The notes under the pieces: generated by a model
Seen by the model: the letters and a program-made list of their open reading frames with translations, nothing else
Told to the model about the DNA's origin: nothing
The model's database searches: none
NCBI GenBank assembly: GCA_902524545.1
Contig: CABZDW010000001.1
Coordinates: forward strand, 1 to 64,000
From: an uncultured Pelagibacteraceae bacterium
Lineage (GTDB): Bacteria; Pseudomonadota; Alphaproteobacteria; Pelagibacterales; Pelagibacteraceae
Length of the DNA: 64,000 bases
Reading direction: 5' to 3'
Part shown: piece by piece, positions 18,578-28,249 of the stretch
Numbering within the stretch: the stretch's first letter is position 1
How the letters are laid out: every line of letters begins with the position of its first letter
Made by a program: the position numbers and the translations under genes

Positions 18578-20020
18578 ATGGATACTAGAGAAAAAGATAT
18601 AGAAAAATTAAAAGATTATAAATACGGTTTCACTACTGATATTGAAAATGTTAAAGCTCCAAAAGGCTTAAACGAAGATGTGATCAAGTTTATTTCTAAT
18701 ATTAAAAAAGAACCAAAATGGATGTTAGATTTTAGATTAAAGGCTTATGAGAGATTAAAACTTTTAAAAGAACCTAATTGGCAAAAACCAAAATATCCTA
18801 AGATTGACTATCAAGATTTATATTATTACTCGGCACCAAAAAGCATGAGTGATAAACCAAAAAGCTTAGACGAACTTGACCCTAAACTTTTAGAGACATA
18901 TAAAAAACTTGGAATTCCATTACAAGAACAAGCAAGACTAAATGGAATTGCTGTCGATGCTGTATTTGACTCAGTTTCAGTAGCAACTACTTTTAAAGGT
19001 GAGTTGACTAAACATGGAATAATTTTTTGTTCAATGTCAGAAGCAATTCAAAAACATCCTGATCTTGTAAAAAAATATTTAGGTACAGTAATACCAGTTA
19101 CTGACCATTTCTTTGCTACACTAAATTCAGCTGTTTTTACAGATGGATCATTTGTTTATATTCCTGAAGATGTTAAGTGCCCTATGGAACTATCTACTTA
19201 TTTCAGAATTAATGCATCAGAGACAGGACAGTTTGAAAGAACATTAATTATTGCTGATAAAGGGAGTTATGTGAGTTACCTCGAAGGATGCACTGCTCCA
19301 ATGAGAGATGAAAATCAATTGCACGCAGCGAATGTTGAATTAATTGCTTTGGACGATGCAGAGATAAAATATTCTACTGTACAAAATTGGTATCCCGGTG
19401 ATGAGAATGGCAAAGGAGGAATTTATAATTTTGTAACTAAAAGAGGATTATGTAAAGGAAAAAATTCTAAGATTTCTTGGACACAAGTTGAAACAGGTTC
19501 AGCTATAACTTGGAAATATCCAAGCTGTATATTAAAAGGTGACAACTCAATTGGTGAATTTTATTCTATAGCAATTACTAACAATCATCAAAAAGCAGAT
19601 ACTGGAACAAAGATGATTCATTTAGGAAAAAATACTAAAAGTAAAATTATTTCAAAAGGTATAAGTGCTGGATTTTCTGATATGACTTACAGAGGTTTAG
19701 TAGATATTAATTCAAAAGCAAAAAATTCTAGTAACTACACACAATGTGACTCTTTATTAATGGGTAATAAATGCGGTGCGCACACAGTACCTTATATTAA
19801 AAATAAAAATTTTGACTCAAATATTGCACACGAAGCTACGACATCAAAAATTAGTGAAGAACAATTGCATTATTGTCAACAAAGAGGACTCAACCCTGAA
19901 GAAGCCGTAGGATTAATTGTTAATGGTTTTTGTAAGGAAGTATTACAACAATTACCAATGGAGTTTGCGGTCGAAGCTCAGAAACTTGTAGGTATAAGCT
20001 TAGAAGGGAGCGTTGGTTAA
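18578..20020 (+). CDS. sufB: Fe-S cluster scaffold SufB
   Basis: 480 residues, the normal SufB length. It is the cluster-assembly core of the SufBC2D complex. Visible are the N-terminal [28 protein letters not shown], the beta-helix region ([22 protein letters not shown]), [12 protein letters not shown] and [20 protein letters not shown]. SufB-specific cysteines are present in the C-terminal half. Coupled to sufC by a one-base overlap (TAATG). Confidence 0.97.
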   Translation: MDTREKDIEKLKDYKYGFTTDIENVKAPKGLNEDVIKFISNIKKEPKWMLDFRLKAYERLKLLKEPNWQKPKYPKIDYQDLYYYSAPKSMSDKPKSLDELDPKLLETYKKLGIPLQEQARLNGIAVDAVFDSVSVATTFKGELTKHGIIFCSMSEAIQKHPDLVKKYLGTVIPVTDHFFATLNSAVFTDGSFVYIPEDVKCPMELSTYFRINASETGQFERTLIIADKGSYVSYLEGCTAPMRDENQLHAANVELIALDDAEIKYSTVQNWYPGDENGKGGIYNFVTKRGLCKGKNSKISWTQVETGSAITWKYPSCILKGDNSIGEFYSIAITNNHQKADTGTKMIHLGKNTKSKIISKGISAGFSDMTYRGLVDINSKAKNSSNYTQCDSLLMGNKCGAHTVPYIKNKNFDSNIAHEATTSKISEEQLHYCQQRGLNPEEAVGLIVNGFCKEVLQQLPMEFAVEAQKLVGISLEGSVG

Positions 20021-20754
20021 TGCTTAAAATAAGTAATCTAAATGCGAATGTTGAAAATAAATCGATATTAAAGGGTTTTTCATTGAATATAAATCCTGGT
20101 GAAGTTCACGCAATTATGGGTCCAAACGGATCAGGAAAAAGTACATTATCTAACATTCTATCAGGGAAAAAAGGTTATGAGGTATCAGGTGAAATCTTAT
20201 TTGAAAATAAAGATTTATTTGATCTTGAGACAGAAGAGAGAGCTCACAAAGGAATATTTTTAGCCTTCCAATATCCATTAGAAATTCCAGGTGTGAATAC
20301 AAATATTTTTTTAAAAACATCTTTAAATGCAATTAGAAAAGCACGAGGTGAAAAAGAGCTAGATGCCATTGAATTTTTAAAACTTGTAAAAGAAAAAGCT
20401 AAAGAACTAAAATTTGATGAAGAAAAATTAAATAGACAATTAAATGTTGGGTTTTCAGGTGGAGAAAAAAAGAAAAATGAAATTTTACAGATGTCTATGT
20501 TAGCTCCAAAATTATCCATTTTAGATGAGACAGATTCAGGCCTAGACATAGATGCGCTAAAAATAGTTGCAGATGGAGTTAATACTTTAAGAAATAAAGA
20601 TAATTCTTTTTTAATAATAACTCATTATCAAAGATTATTAGATTATATCAAACCAGATTTTGTTCATGTTTTAATGAATGGAAAAATAATTAGATCTGGT
20701 GGTCCAGAATTAGCAATGGAATTAGAAAAAAAAGGATACGAAAATTTTAATTAA
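20020..20754 (+). CDS. sufC: Fe-S assembly ATPase SufC
   Basis: 244 residues, ABC-type ATPase of the SufBCD complex, soluble rather than a transporter. Walker A GPNGSGKST (near 35), signature VGFSGGEKKKNE (near 143), Walker B SILDETDSGLD (near 164) and the switch histidine in IITHYQRLL are present. ATP binding drives rearrangement of SufB-SufD for cluster formation. Abuts sufD exactly. Confidence 0.97.
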   Translation: MLKISNLNANVENKSILKGFSLNINPGEVHAIMGPNGSGKSTLSNILSGKKGYEVSGEILFENKDLFDLETEERAHKGIFLAFQYPLEIPGVNTNIFLKTSLNAIRKARGEKELDAIEFLKLVKEKAKELKFDEEKLNRQLNVGFSGGEKKKNEILQMSMLAPKLSILDETDSGLDIDALKIVADGVNTLRNKDNSFLIITHYQRLLDYIKPDFVHVLMNGKIIRSGGPELAMELEKKGYENFN

Positions 20755-22002
20755 ATGAGTGAACAAGTACAATCAGATTTTGATAAAATAACAAAAACCT
20801 CTAAAATTTCTGAGGAAGAAATTCAAATAAAAAAAAATTTTTTGAACAAATTCATTAAAAGTGGTTTTCCAAACAGAAAACAAGAGGATTGGAAGTTTTT
20901 AGATATTAGTCAAATCATTAAAAAAAACATAAGCGATTTAAGTTTTTTTAATGATTACTCACAGCCTAATAAAATTGATACATCTACCTTTGTTGATGGT
21001 TTAGAACATAATAAAATTATTTTTGTTAATGGAAAAATAGAAAAAATTGACTTTAATTATGAAGATCAAAATAAAATTGAGATAAGTGACGAAACTAAAA
21101 AAGATATATCTTTTAATTACGAAAACTCATTAATTAACTTAAATAACGCATTCACTCATAAAGTTTTTAAAATTTTAGTTAAAAAGAATTATTATTTAAA
21201 GAAACCTTTAATAATTTATCACTCAACAAACGATAAAATAAAGTCAACAAATATAAATTTGAGATTAGATTTTGAATTAGGTGAAAATAGCTGCTTAAGG
21301 CTCATTGACTTTTTTACTGATAACAAAGCTAAAAATTTTATTAATATTTTTTACAATTTTATTTTAGAAAATGATTCAATTCTTAAAAATTATAAAATTG
21401 ATAAATTTAGAAATGACAATTTAAAATACTCTTTTAATAATATTGAACAGGGTAACAATAGTGTTTCAGAAACATTTATATTATCTGCTGGTTCAGACTA
21501 TTTTAAAAATGAAATTAATTGTAATCTAAACGGTGAATATTCCTCTGCTTTTATTAACGGAGTATTTTCATTAAAGGAAAATCAACAACATGAAATAAGA
21601 ACTGTAATAAACCATTTGGTTGAGAATACTAAAAGTTATCAACTCATTAAAAGTGTTCTAGGAAAATATTCAAAATCTGCATATCAAGGAAGAATATTTG
21701 TAAATTCAAAAGCTCAAAAAACTGATGGGTATCAATTAAGCAAAGCAATATTATTAGATGAAACATCTGAATTTAATGCAAAACCAGAATTAGAAATTTA
21801 TGCGGATGATGTAAAATGTTCTCATGGATCAGCATCCGGCAGCTTAGATGAAAATTCAATTTTTTATTTAATGTCTCGTGGTTTAAATTATCAACAGTCA
21901 AAAGAACTACTAATTAACGGATTCTTATTGGATGTTGTTGAAAAAATCACTGACCTTGAAATAAAAAAATTAATAAAAAATATTATCGGATTAAAAAAAT
22001 GA
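20755..22002 (+). CDS. sufD: Fe-S assembly protein SufD
   Basis: 415 residues, partner of SufB. The N-terminal part has NRKQEDWKFLDI (near 40), typical of SufD. The C-terminal beta-helix has YQGRIFVNSKAQKTDGYQLSKAILL, then CSHGSASGSLDENSIFYLMSRGL, with the conserved His of SufD. It has weaker conservation and a higher Lys/Asn content than sufB. Its stop overlaps the sufS ATG (ATGA). Confidence 0.95.
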   Translation: MSEQVQSDFDKITKTSKISEEEIQIKKNFLNKFIKSGFPNRKQEDWKFLDISQIIKKNISDLSFFNDYSQPNKIDTSTFVDGLEHNKIIFVNGKIEKIDFNYEDQNKIEISDETKKDISFNYENSLINLNNAFTHKVFKILVKKNYYLKKPLIIYHSTNDKIKSTNINLRLDFELGENSCLRLIDFFTDNKAKNFINIFYNFILENDSILKNYKIDKFRNDNLKYSFNNIEQGNNSVSETFILSAGSDYFKNEINCNLNGEYSSAFINGVFSLKENQQHEIRTVINHLVENTKSYQLIKSVLGKYSKSAYQGRIFVNSKAQKTDGYQLSKAILLDETSEFNAKPELEIYADDVKCSHGSASGSLDENSIFYLMSRGLNYQQSKELLINGFLLDVVEKITDLEIKKLIKNIIGLKK

Positions 22003-23219
22003 ATATAAATAACGTTAAAAAAGAATTTCCAATTTTTGATGAAAAAATTCAAAACAATGATTTAGTTTATTTGGATAGTGCTAATTCATCTCAAAAACCC
22101 AAGGTAGTTCTAGATAGAATTAATGATTTTTACTCTAAACAATTTTCAAATGTGGGGAGAAGTATTCATTATTTGGCTGTGGCAGCTACAAATTTGTATG
22201 AAAATACAAGGACTTCTGTTCAAAAATATATAAATGCAAAAGATAAAAATGAAATCGTATTTACCAAAGGTGCCACAGAGGCCTTGAATTTAGTCGCTAA
22301 TACTCTGGGTCAAGCAATATTGGAACCGAACGATGAAATTTTAATTACAGAATTAGAGCATCATTCGAATTATGTTCCATGGCATTTTTTAAGAAAATCA
22401 AAAAATATTAAAATAAAGTTTGCAGAAATAAATGAAGATGGAGATATCCCTATTGAAAATATAGAGAAGGAAATTACGGAGAAAACCAAAGTAATAGCTA
22501 TAACTCATTTATCTAATGTTACTGGTGCAGTTTTACCAATTAAAGAGATAACTCAATTAGCACATTCGAAAGGTATTGTAGTTGTAGTAGATGGGTGTCA
22601 GGGCGGACCACATTTAAAATTAGACATGCAAGACCTAGATTGTGATTTTTATGCAATATCATGTCATAAAATGTATGGCCCAACAGGACTTGGAGTTTTA
22701 TATGGAAAAAAGAAATGGTTAGAGCAACTCCCACCATACCAAGGAGGTGGAGGAATGATAAATGAAGTAAAAAAAGATAGAATTTCTTATGGCGAACTTC
22801 CAAATAAATATGAAGCTGGAACAATGGCTACAGCCCAAGTAATTGCATTTGATCAATCAATTAAATTTTTAGAAAGTATAGGGATCGAAAATATAATTAA
22901 GCATGAAAAGGAATTAATAGAATACGGCCAAGAAATTTTAAAAAAGAATAATTCTGTGAAACTAATTGGAAATCCTAAAGAGCGAGGTGGAGTGTTATCT
23001 TTTACTTTAGAAGGAGTTCATCCACATGATATTGCTACTATTCTAGATGAAACTGGAGTTGCTATAAGAGCTGGTCATCACTGTTGTCAAATACTTCATG
23101 ACAAATTAGGTATTCCTGCAAGTGCACGTGCATCATTAGGAGTTTATAATACAAAAGATGATTTAGATAAATTAAATGAAGGTATTAATAATTGTAAAAA
23201 AATTTTTAATTTAAAATGA
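21999..23219 (+). CDS. sufS: Cysteine desulfurase SufS
   Basis: 406 residues, PLP-dependent class V aminotransferase fold that takes sulfur from cysteine for cluster assembly. The PLP lysine is Lys224 in SCHKMYGPTG, and the persulfide cysteine is Cys362 in RAGHHCCQ. ELEHHSNYVPW and VDGCQGGPH contribute to the cofactor site. Coupled by ATGA overlaps to sufD and to the sufU-like gene. Confidence 0.97.
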   Translation: MNINNVKKEFPIFDEKIQNNDLVYLDSANSSQKPKVVLDRINDFYSKQFSNVGRSIHYLAVAATNLYENTRTSVQKYINAKDKNEIVFTKGATEALNLVANTLGQAILEPNDEILITELEHHSNYVPWHFLRKSKNIKIKFAEINEDGDIPIENIEKEITEKTKVIAITHLSNVTGAVLPIKEITQLAHSKGIVVVVDGCQGGPHLKLDMQDLDCDFYAISCHKMYGPTGLGVLYGKKKWLEQLPPYQGGGGMINEVKKDRISYGELPNKYEAGTMATAQVIAFDQSIKFLESIGIENIIKHEKELIEYGQEILKKNNSVKLIGNPKERGGVLSFTLEGVHPHDIATILDETGVAIRAGHHCCQILHDKLGIPASARASLGVYNTKDDLDKLNEGINNCKKIFNLK

Positions 23220-23680
23220 ACTTAAAAGAATTATATCAAGAAATAATTTTAGAACATGGAAAGAATCCTAGAAATTTAGGAAAAACAGAAAATTTTAATA
23301 AAGATGCAAAAGGTAATAATCCTTTATGTGGAGACAATGTGCATGTGTATTTAAAATTAAATGATCAAAGAAAAGTGGAGGATATATCGTTCGAGGGAAG
23401 TGGATGTGCAATATCAATGGCATCAGCCTCTATAATGACTGATTTGATAAAAGGAAAAAGTGACAATGAAGCCAAGGAGATAATTGAAGACTTTTTAGGA
23501 ATGATTAAAGAAAATCCTGAGCTTAAAAATAATATCTTAAAAGAGGACGATAAAACAAAATTAATGTGTTTATCAGGTGTGAAACAATATCCAATGAGAG
23601 TTAAATGTGCTACCTTATCTTGGCATACTTTGGTATCTGCGATGGAAAATGATGGGAAAGAAATAACCACAGAAAATTAA
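23216..23680 (+). CDS. sufU: SufU/IscU-like Fe-S scaffold or sulfur acceptor
   Basis: 154 residues. Three conserved cysteines sit in NPLCGDNV (near 41), GSGCAISMASASIM (near 64) and MRVKCATLSW (near 131); the 18-to-21-residue insertion between the second and third is typical of SufU rather than IscU. It probably accepts persulfide from SufS, which would explain why no sufE is seen in the operon. ATG overlaps the sufS stop. Confidence 0.93.
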   Translation: MNLKELYQEIILEHGKNPRNLGKTENFNKDAKGNNPLCGDNVHVYLKLNDQRKVEDISFEGSGCAISMASASIMTDLIKGKSDNEAKEIIEDFLGMIKENPELKNNILKEDDKTKLMCLSGVKQYPMRVKCATLSWHTLVSAMENDGKEITTEN

Positions 23681-23682
23681 TT

Positions 23683-23979
23683 ATGGAAGTTAAAAATAAA
23701 ATAATTGAGGAAATTAGGAAAATTTACGATCCAGAATTACCAGTGAATATATATGAACTTGGTTTAATCTATGATATTCAAGTAGAGGGTCGAAAGGCCG
23801 AAATTAAGATGACACTAACTTCACCAAATTGTCCTGTAGCTGAAAGTTTGCCTAAAGAAGTAAAAGAAGGTGCCATGCAAGTGGAGGGAATAGACAATGT
23901 AGATCTTCAATTAGTTTGGGATCCGCCATGGACAAAAGATATGATGTCAGATGCTGCCAAATTGGAGTTAAATTTATAA
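23683..23979 (+). CDS. sufT: SufT (MIP18/DUF59 family) Fe-S maturation factor
   Basis: 98 residues with the MIP18 pattern: DPELPVNIYELGLIYDI (residues 13-29), the conserved cysteine in TSPNCPVAES, and WDPPWTKDMMSDAAKLEL at the C-terminus. SufT aids maturation of Fe-S proteins under high cluster demand. It lies inside the suf operon, two bases after sufU and sharing one base with the next start. Confidence 0.94.
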   Translation: MEVKNKIIEEIRKIYDPELPVNIYELGLIYDIQVEGRKAEIKMTLTSPNCPVAESLPKEVKEGAMQVEGIDNVDLQLVWDPPWTKDMMSDAAKLELNL

Positions 23980-24311
23980 TGAGTCAAATAATTAAGTTAA
24001 GTGATAATGCTGCCTTAAGAATAAAAGAAATATTGTCTAATGCTGAAAAAAATGCGATTGGTGTCAGAGTTTCTGTAAAGTCAGGTGGCTGTGCAGGTAT
24101 GTCATACGTGATGGAATACTCAAAAGAAATCAACCCTAATGATGAGTTGATTGAGGACAAAGGAGTAAAAGTTTACATTGATGCAGCTGCAGTTATGTAT
24201 CTTCTAGGGACAGAGATGGATTATAAAAAAGAAGATTTTTCTTCTACCTTTGTTTTTAATAATCCTAATGAAACGGAAAGATGTGGCTGTGGAGAATCTT
24301 TTAAAATTTAA
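23979..24311 (+). CDS. sufA: A-type Fe-S carrier SufA/HesB family
   Basis: 110 residues. ATG at 23979 overlaps the sufT stop by one base and gives the normal A-type protein; an earlier in-frame ATG would add residues lying inside sufT in another frame. Three cluster-ligand cysteines are visible: SGGCAGMSY (near 39) and the C-terminal CGCGESF. It transfers clusters from SufBCD to apo-proteins. Stop overlaps that of glnA in TTAA (24308-24311). Confidence 0.95.
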   Translation: MSQIIKLSDNAALRIKEILSNAEKNAIGVRVSVKSGGCAGMSYVMEYSKEINPNDELIEDKGVKVYIDAAAVMYLLGTEMDYKKEDFSSTFVFNNPNETERCGCGESFKI

Positions 24312-25714
24312 CAGCTATAATACATTTCAAATTCAATTGGATGCGGCGTATGCTCAAAATTATGAATTTCCTCATATTTTAAAGATATGTATGCATCAAT
24401 TTGGTCGTCAGTAAATACATTACCTTGCTTTAAGAAATCTCTATCTTTATCAAGACTTTCCATTGCTTCTCTTAGAGATCCACAAACAGTAGGTATTTTT
24501 TTAACCTCGTCTTCAGACAACGCATAAAGGTCTTTATCAAATGATTTACCTGGATCAATTTTATTTTTAATCCCATCTAAACCAGCCATTAACATTGCAG
24601 CAAAAGTTAAATAAGGATTACCAGCTGCATCACCAAATCTAATTTCACATCTAGCAGCTTTTTTACTCAATGTAATAGGAATCCTACAAGATGCTGATCT
24701 GTTTCTTGCTGAATAAGCTAATAATACTGGAGCTTCAAAACCTGGGATTAATCTTTTGTAGCTATTTGTTGTAGCGTTTGAAAAAGCGTTTATTGCTTTA
24801 GCATGTTTTAAAATTCCGCCTATGTAGTTTAAAGCTGTATCTGATAAACCTGCGTATTTATCGCCTGAAAATAATGCAGTATCGCCTTTCCAAATCGATT
24901 GGTGAACGTGCATACCTGAACCATTGTCACCTTTAACAGGCTTTGGCATAAATGTAGCTGTCTTACCAAATGAGTTAGAAACCATGTGAACTGCGTATTT
25001 ATAAAGTTGTAAGTTGTCAGCTTGATCCACAAGAGTTCCAAAGTACATTCCAAGCTCGTGCTGACTTGGTGCAACTTCATGGTGGTGCTTCTCTACCTTG
25101 ATACCCATTTCTTTCATGGCTTTTAAATATTCACTTCTCATGTCCTGCTCACTATCAACTGGTGGAACTGGAAAATAACCACCTTTAATACCTGGTCTAT
25201 GACCTAAATTTCCATTTTCATATTCTTTACCAGTATTGTAAGGACCTTCCTTACTATCAATTTTAAACCCAGTTTCGTTCATATCATTTTTAAATCTTAC
25301 ATCATCGAATACAAAAAATTCTGCCTCAGGACCAAAAAATGCTTTATCTCCTATCCCTGAACTTTTTAAGTAAGCCTCAGCTTTTTTTGCTGTACCTCTA
25401 GGATCTCTTTCATAAGGATCTTTTTTGATTGCATCTAAAATATCGCAAAAAAGATTTAACGTATTATGAGATGTAAATGGATCTACTATTGCTCTTGATG
25501 TATCTGGTTTAAGGATCATGTCAGACTCGTTAATTGCTTTCCAACCTGCAATTGATGATCCATCAAAAAAAATTCCCTCGTTTAACATTTCATCATCGAC
25601 CATTTTTGCATCCATGGTTACATGTTGCAATTTGCCTCTTGGATCGGTAAACCTTAAGTCTACGTATTCTATATCTTTATCTTTGATAGTTTTTAATACA
25701 TCGTTTGCACTCAT
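24308..25714 (-). CDS. glnA: Type I glutamine synthetase
   Basis: 468 residues, the exact size of the adenylylated GSI type. It makes glutamine from glutamate, ammonia and ATP. Visible are [12 protein letters not shown] (near 50), the metal-site [12 protein letters not shown] (near 126), [22 protein letters not shown] and [10 protein letters not shown]. Tyr397 in KDLYALSED is the adenylylation site, so GlnE/PII control is expected. RBS AGGAGATA precedes the ATG. No glnB/glnK lies next to it in this window. Confidence 0.98.
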   Translation of the reverse strand: MSANDVLKTIKDKDIEYVDLRFTDPRGKLQHVTMDAKMVDDEMLNEGIFFDGSSIAGWKAINESDMILKPDTSRAIVDPFTSHNTLNLFCDILDAIKKDPYERDPRGTAKKAEAYLKSSGIGDKAFFGPEAEFFVFDDVRFKNDMNETGFKIDSKEGPYNTGKEYENGNLGHRPGIKGGYFPVPPVDSEQDMRSEYLKAMKEMGIKVEKHHHEVAPSQHELGMYFGTLVDQADNLQLYKYAVHMVSNSFGKTATFMPKPVKGDNGSGMHVHQSIWKGDTALFSGDKYAGLSDTALNYIGGILKHAKAINAFSNATTNSYKRLIPGFEAPVLLAYSARNRSASCRIPITLSKKAARCEIRFGDAAGNPYLTFAAMLMAGLDGIKNKIDPGKSFDKDLYALSEDEVKKIPTVCGSLREAMESLDKDRDFLKQGNVFTDDQIDAYISLKYEEIHNFEHTPHPIEFEMYYSC

Positions 25715-25741
25715 GTTATCTCCTTTATAATTCTGGACCTT

Positions 25742-25790
25742 GTGATATCAAATAAAGACTGTTAAATAATGTTCTTTTACTTAATATCAC
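25742..25790 (-). promoter_or_regulatory. Inverted repeat in the glnA leader
   Basis: GTGATATCAA at 25742-25751 and TTAATATCAC at 25781-25790 are inverted copies with one mismatch, 29 bases apart, 28-76 bases upstream of the glnA ATG. This could be paired operator half-sites or the stem of a leader RNA. No named riboswitch was recognised. Confidence 0.4.
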
Positions 25791-25855
25791 CTATGCACTT
25801 TTTACATGAGTTTACAATTAAATCTAAAAAAAAACTAACACTCATAAGTTGAATA

Positions 25856-26335
25856 ATGACATTAATAGATAAAGAACCAGTACAAAGAGTTCAGAAAATA
25901 TTAAAAAAATTTAACACAAATTCTGAGGTAATTGTTTTAAAAAGTTCTGCAAGGACTGCTCTTGAAGCTGCTAAATCTTTAAATTGTGAGGTTGGTGCAA
26001 TCGTCAAAAGTTTACTTTTTAAAACTGAGCAAAACTTTACTTTGTGTCTTGTCGCTGGGGATAAAAAAGCTTCACTTAATAAGATTAAAAAAATTTTAAA
26101 CAAAAAAGATGTATCTATGGCTTCAGCAGATGATGTTAAAAGTGTTACAGGTTTTACAATAGGGGGTGTATCACCGATTGGTCATTTAAACAAAATCGAA
26201 ATTTTAATAGATCTTTCTTTAGATAGATTTAAGGAATTGTTTGCTGCAGCTGGTCATCCTAACTGTATATTTAAAATTAGCTTTGAGGACTTGAGTAAAA
26301 TTACCAAAGGATCAGTCAAAGAATTAGTAGAATGA
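25856..26335 (+). CDS. YbaK/EbsC-family aminoacyl-tRNA deacylase
   Basis: 159 residues, normal for free-standing INS-like editing domains. Visible are the catalytic lysine in GAIVKSLLF (near 50), AGDKKASLNKI, and TIGGVSPIGH (near 103). Such proteins hydrolyse misacylated tRNA (for example Cys- or Ala-tRNA-Pro); the exact tRNA cannot be read from sequence. Its stop overlaps the next ATG (ATGA). Confidence 0.88.
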   Translation: MTLIDKEPVQRVQKILKKFNTNSEVIVLKSSARTALEAAKSLNCEVGAIVKSLLFKTEQNFTLCLVAGDKKASLNKIKKILNKKDVSMASADDVKSVTGFTIGGVSPIGHLNKIEILIDLSLDRFKELFAAAGHPNCIFKISFEDLSKITKGSVKELVE

Positions 26336-27219
26336 CACAGCCAAAATTATTAGATTATTTATTACTAGTTTTGTTAGCACTAATTTGGGCTTCTGCTTTT
26401 TTTAATATTAAAATTGCAACTTATTCATTTGGACCAGTAACAATTGCTTTTTTAAGAGTTTTTTTTGGAGCAATACCCGTTTTAATACTTTGTTACTGTA
26501 AAGATATAAAGATAGAAGCATTTTCAAAAGATTGGTACTGGTTTGCCTTAATAGGTTTTATAAATCTAGTTGCACCTTTTTTTCTTATCGCTTATGGAAT
26601 CAAATCTGTTCAAAGTAATCTAGCAGCAATTTTAATGTCTACCACACCCTTAAGCTCCACTGTTCTGGGTCATTTTTATATAAAAAATGAGAAGTTCAAT
26701 TTTATTAAAACCTTTGGAATTTTAATTGGTTTTTCTGGTATCCTTTATCTATTTTCAGATAACTTATTGATTGATGAGAATAACTTTATATCTGCTTTAT
26801 TAATACTCTTAGGTTCTACCTGTTATGTAATTGGTGGTGTTTTAACTTTAAAAATAAGTAAAAAGAAAAATGAAAATGTGACTGGCTCTATATTAATTTG
26901 GGCAACGATTATTTTGATACCACTTGTCAGTTTTATAGAACAACCCTGGAATTTATCACCAAGATTAGATTCAACTATTTCAGTTGTTTATTTAGGACTT
27001 GTTTCAACTGGAATAGCTTGGCTTTTAAGATTTAGAATTTTAGTAAACAATGGCTTAATTTTTCAATCACAAGTATCTTATTTAATTCCTATTTTTGGCA
27101 CTATTTTAAGCTATATATTCTTAAAGGAATTAATTACAACAAAAGTATTAGTTTCTTTAATTGCTGTTTCGATTGGTATTTATTTTGTAAGAAAAGCAGA
27201 TTATAAAAAAATTACTTAA
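26332..27219 (+). CDS. DMT-superfamily EamA transporter
   Basis: 295 residues with ten predicted membrane segments arranged as two EamA repeats; the first has LALIWASAFFNIKIATYSFGPV and the second GLVSTGIAWLLRFRIL then LIPIFGTILSYIFLKE. It is an inner-membrane metabolite exporter or permease of unknown substrate. Coupled to the YbaK-like gene. Overlaps the convergent homocysteine methyltransferase gene by 8 bases. Confidence 0.9.
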   Translation: MTQPKLLDYLLLVLLALIWASAFFNIKIATYSFGPVTIAFLRVFFGAIPVLILCYCKDIKIEAFSKDWYWFALIGFINLVAPFFLIAYGIKSVQSNLAAILMSTTPLSSTVLGHFYIKNEKFNFIKTFGILIGFSGILYLFSDNLLIDENNFISALLILLGSTCYVIGGVLTLKISKKKNENVTGSILIWATIILIPLVSFIEQPWNLSPRLDSTISVVYLGLVSTGIAWLLRFRILVNNGLIFQSQVSYLIPIFGTILSYIFLKELITTKVLVSLIAVSIGIYFVRKADYKKIT

Positions 27220-28111
27220 GTGATGCGAAAGCTCTGATATGTTGTGGACTGGTCTCACAGCACCCACCTAAAATAGTAGCACCTCCATTCTTAAATTTTT
27301 TTACGAACTCAAACATTTTTTCTGGAGATAAATCATCTCTTTTACCTAAAAACTTATTAGGTTGTAAATAGTCATTTTTTTTATTGTTTATGTTTAATGG
27401 TACAGTTTTTAAATATCCATTTAACTTAAAACCAAATGGAACACCTAAACTTTTGATTTCTTTAAAATTTAATTCGTAATTTTCAGGGGAAATACATGAA
27501 AGAATAACACCAAGGGTTTTCTCTTTTTCAAAAATATTTTTTAATTCTGAAATTAGCTCTCCACTTGGCATTTTGATGCCTTCTGAAATATGTGCTCCTA
27601 TCAAATAAGGTTTATTGAACTCTTCTATACTATCAATCGCAATCCTGATTTCTTTTAAACTACTTAAAACATCAAAATAAAAAAAATCCACATAAGGGTT
27701 TAATACTTTTGCTTGATTGAAAAAATCTGTCTTTATTTCATCCTCGGATCTGTCGTCAACTTTATAAGTTGAGTCTTGAGGAGGCAATCCTCCAGCAACT
27801 AGAATTTTGGGAAAAAAATCCTTTGTTTTTTTGGCAATCTCTCCAGCTTTTTTATTTAGATATTCAAACTTATTATCTATTTTATTTTCTTTTAATCGAA
27901 CTCTTCTTGTTGCAAATGTATTTGTAACGATGACTTCTGCACCAGCTTTGATGTAATCTAAATGAGCGTTTAATAAAAGATCATGATAATTTTCATTTAA
28001 TAAAGCACTTGCGCTCCATAAACTTCCTTGAGGTTCCATTCCCCTCGCTAGAAGTTCTTGACCCATTCCACCATCTAGAATTCTTGTTTGTGTAAAAAAA
28101 TTTATATCCAT
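27212..28111 (-). CDS. Homocysteine S-methyltransferase family protein
   Basis: 299 residues, single-domain Pfam S-methyl_trans type (MmuM/BHMT-like). The opening ILDGGMGQELLARG, TNTFATRRVRL, a zinc-ligand cysteine in ILSCISPEN (near 205) and the paired cysteines of GGCCETSPQHI (near 283) are the zinc site. It transfers methyl from S-methylmethionine, betaine or a similar donor to homocysteine; the donor is unresolved. The upstream region was checked for a SAM riboswitch and none was recognised. Confidence 0.87.
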   Translation of the reverse strand: MDINFFTQTRILDGGMGQELLARGMEPQGSLWSASALLNENYHDLLLNAHLDYIKAGAEVIVTNTFATRRVRLKENKIDNKFEYLNKKAGEIAKKTKDFFPKILVAGGLPPQDSTYKVDDRSEDEIKTDFFNQAKVLNPYVDFFYFDVLSSLKEIRIAIDSIEEFNKPYLIGAHISEGIKMPSGELISELKNIFEKEKTLGVILSCISPENYELNFKEIKSLGVPFGFKLNGYLKTVPLNINNKKNDYLQPNKFLGKRDDLSPEKMFEFVKKFKNGGATILGGCCETSPQHIRAFASLK

Positions 28112-28158
28112 TTAGAATTCTTTAATTGCACAAATAAAAATATTAATCACCTGATTAA

Positions 28159-28176
28159 TAGACACAACATATAGTA
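28159..28176. promoter_or_regulatory. Motif shared with the upstream region of the second aldehyde dehydrogenase
   Basis: An 18-base element beginning TAGACACAAC matches one at 31321-31338 at 16 of 18 positions. It sits between the divergent homocysteine methyltransferase and aldehyde dehydrogenase genes. Possible operator or promoter element; inference from repetition only. Confidence 0.4.
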
Positions 28177-28249
28177 GTCGCACAATCCAAGGTAGAAATT
28201 TAAATTATAAAAAATAGACACGGATCATGATTGCTAGTTTAATAAGATA

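Noticed and set aside
20150-20549. Antisense open frames within sufC and other genes.
   Set aside because: They lie opposite well-conserved genes and have no RBS or family resemblance; they are codon-bias shadows.
23916-23978. Longer N-terminus for SufA.
   Set aside because: The extra residues are an out-of-frame reading of sufT; ATG 23979 overlaps the sufT stop in the usual way.
28112-28249. A SAM riboswitch ahead of the homocysteine methyltransferase gene.
   Set aside because: SAR11 methionine genes often have SAM-V elements, but no matching core or pseudoknot could be drawn here.
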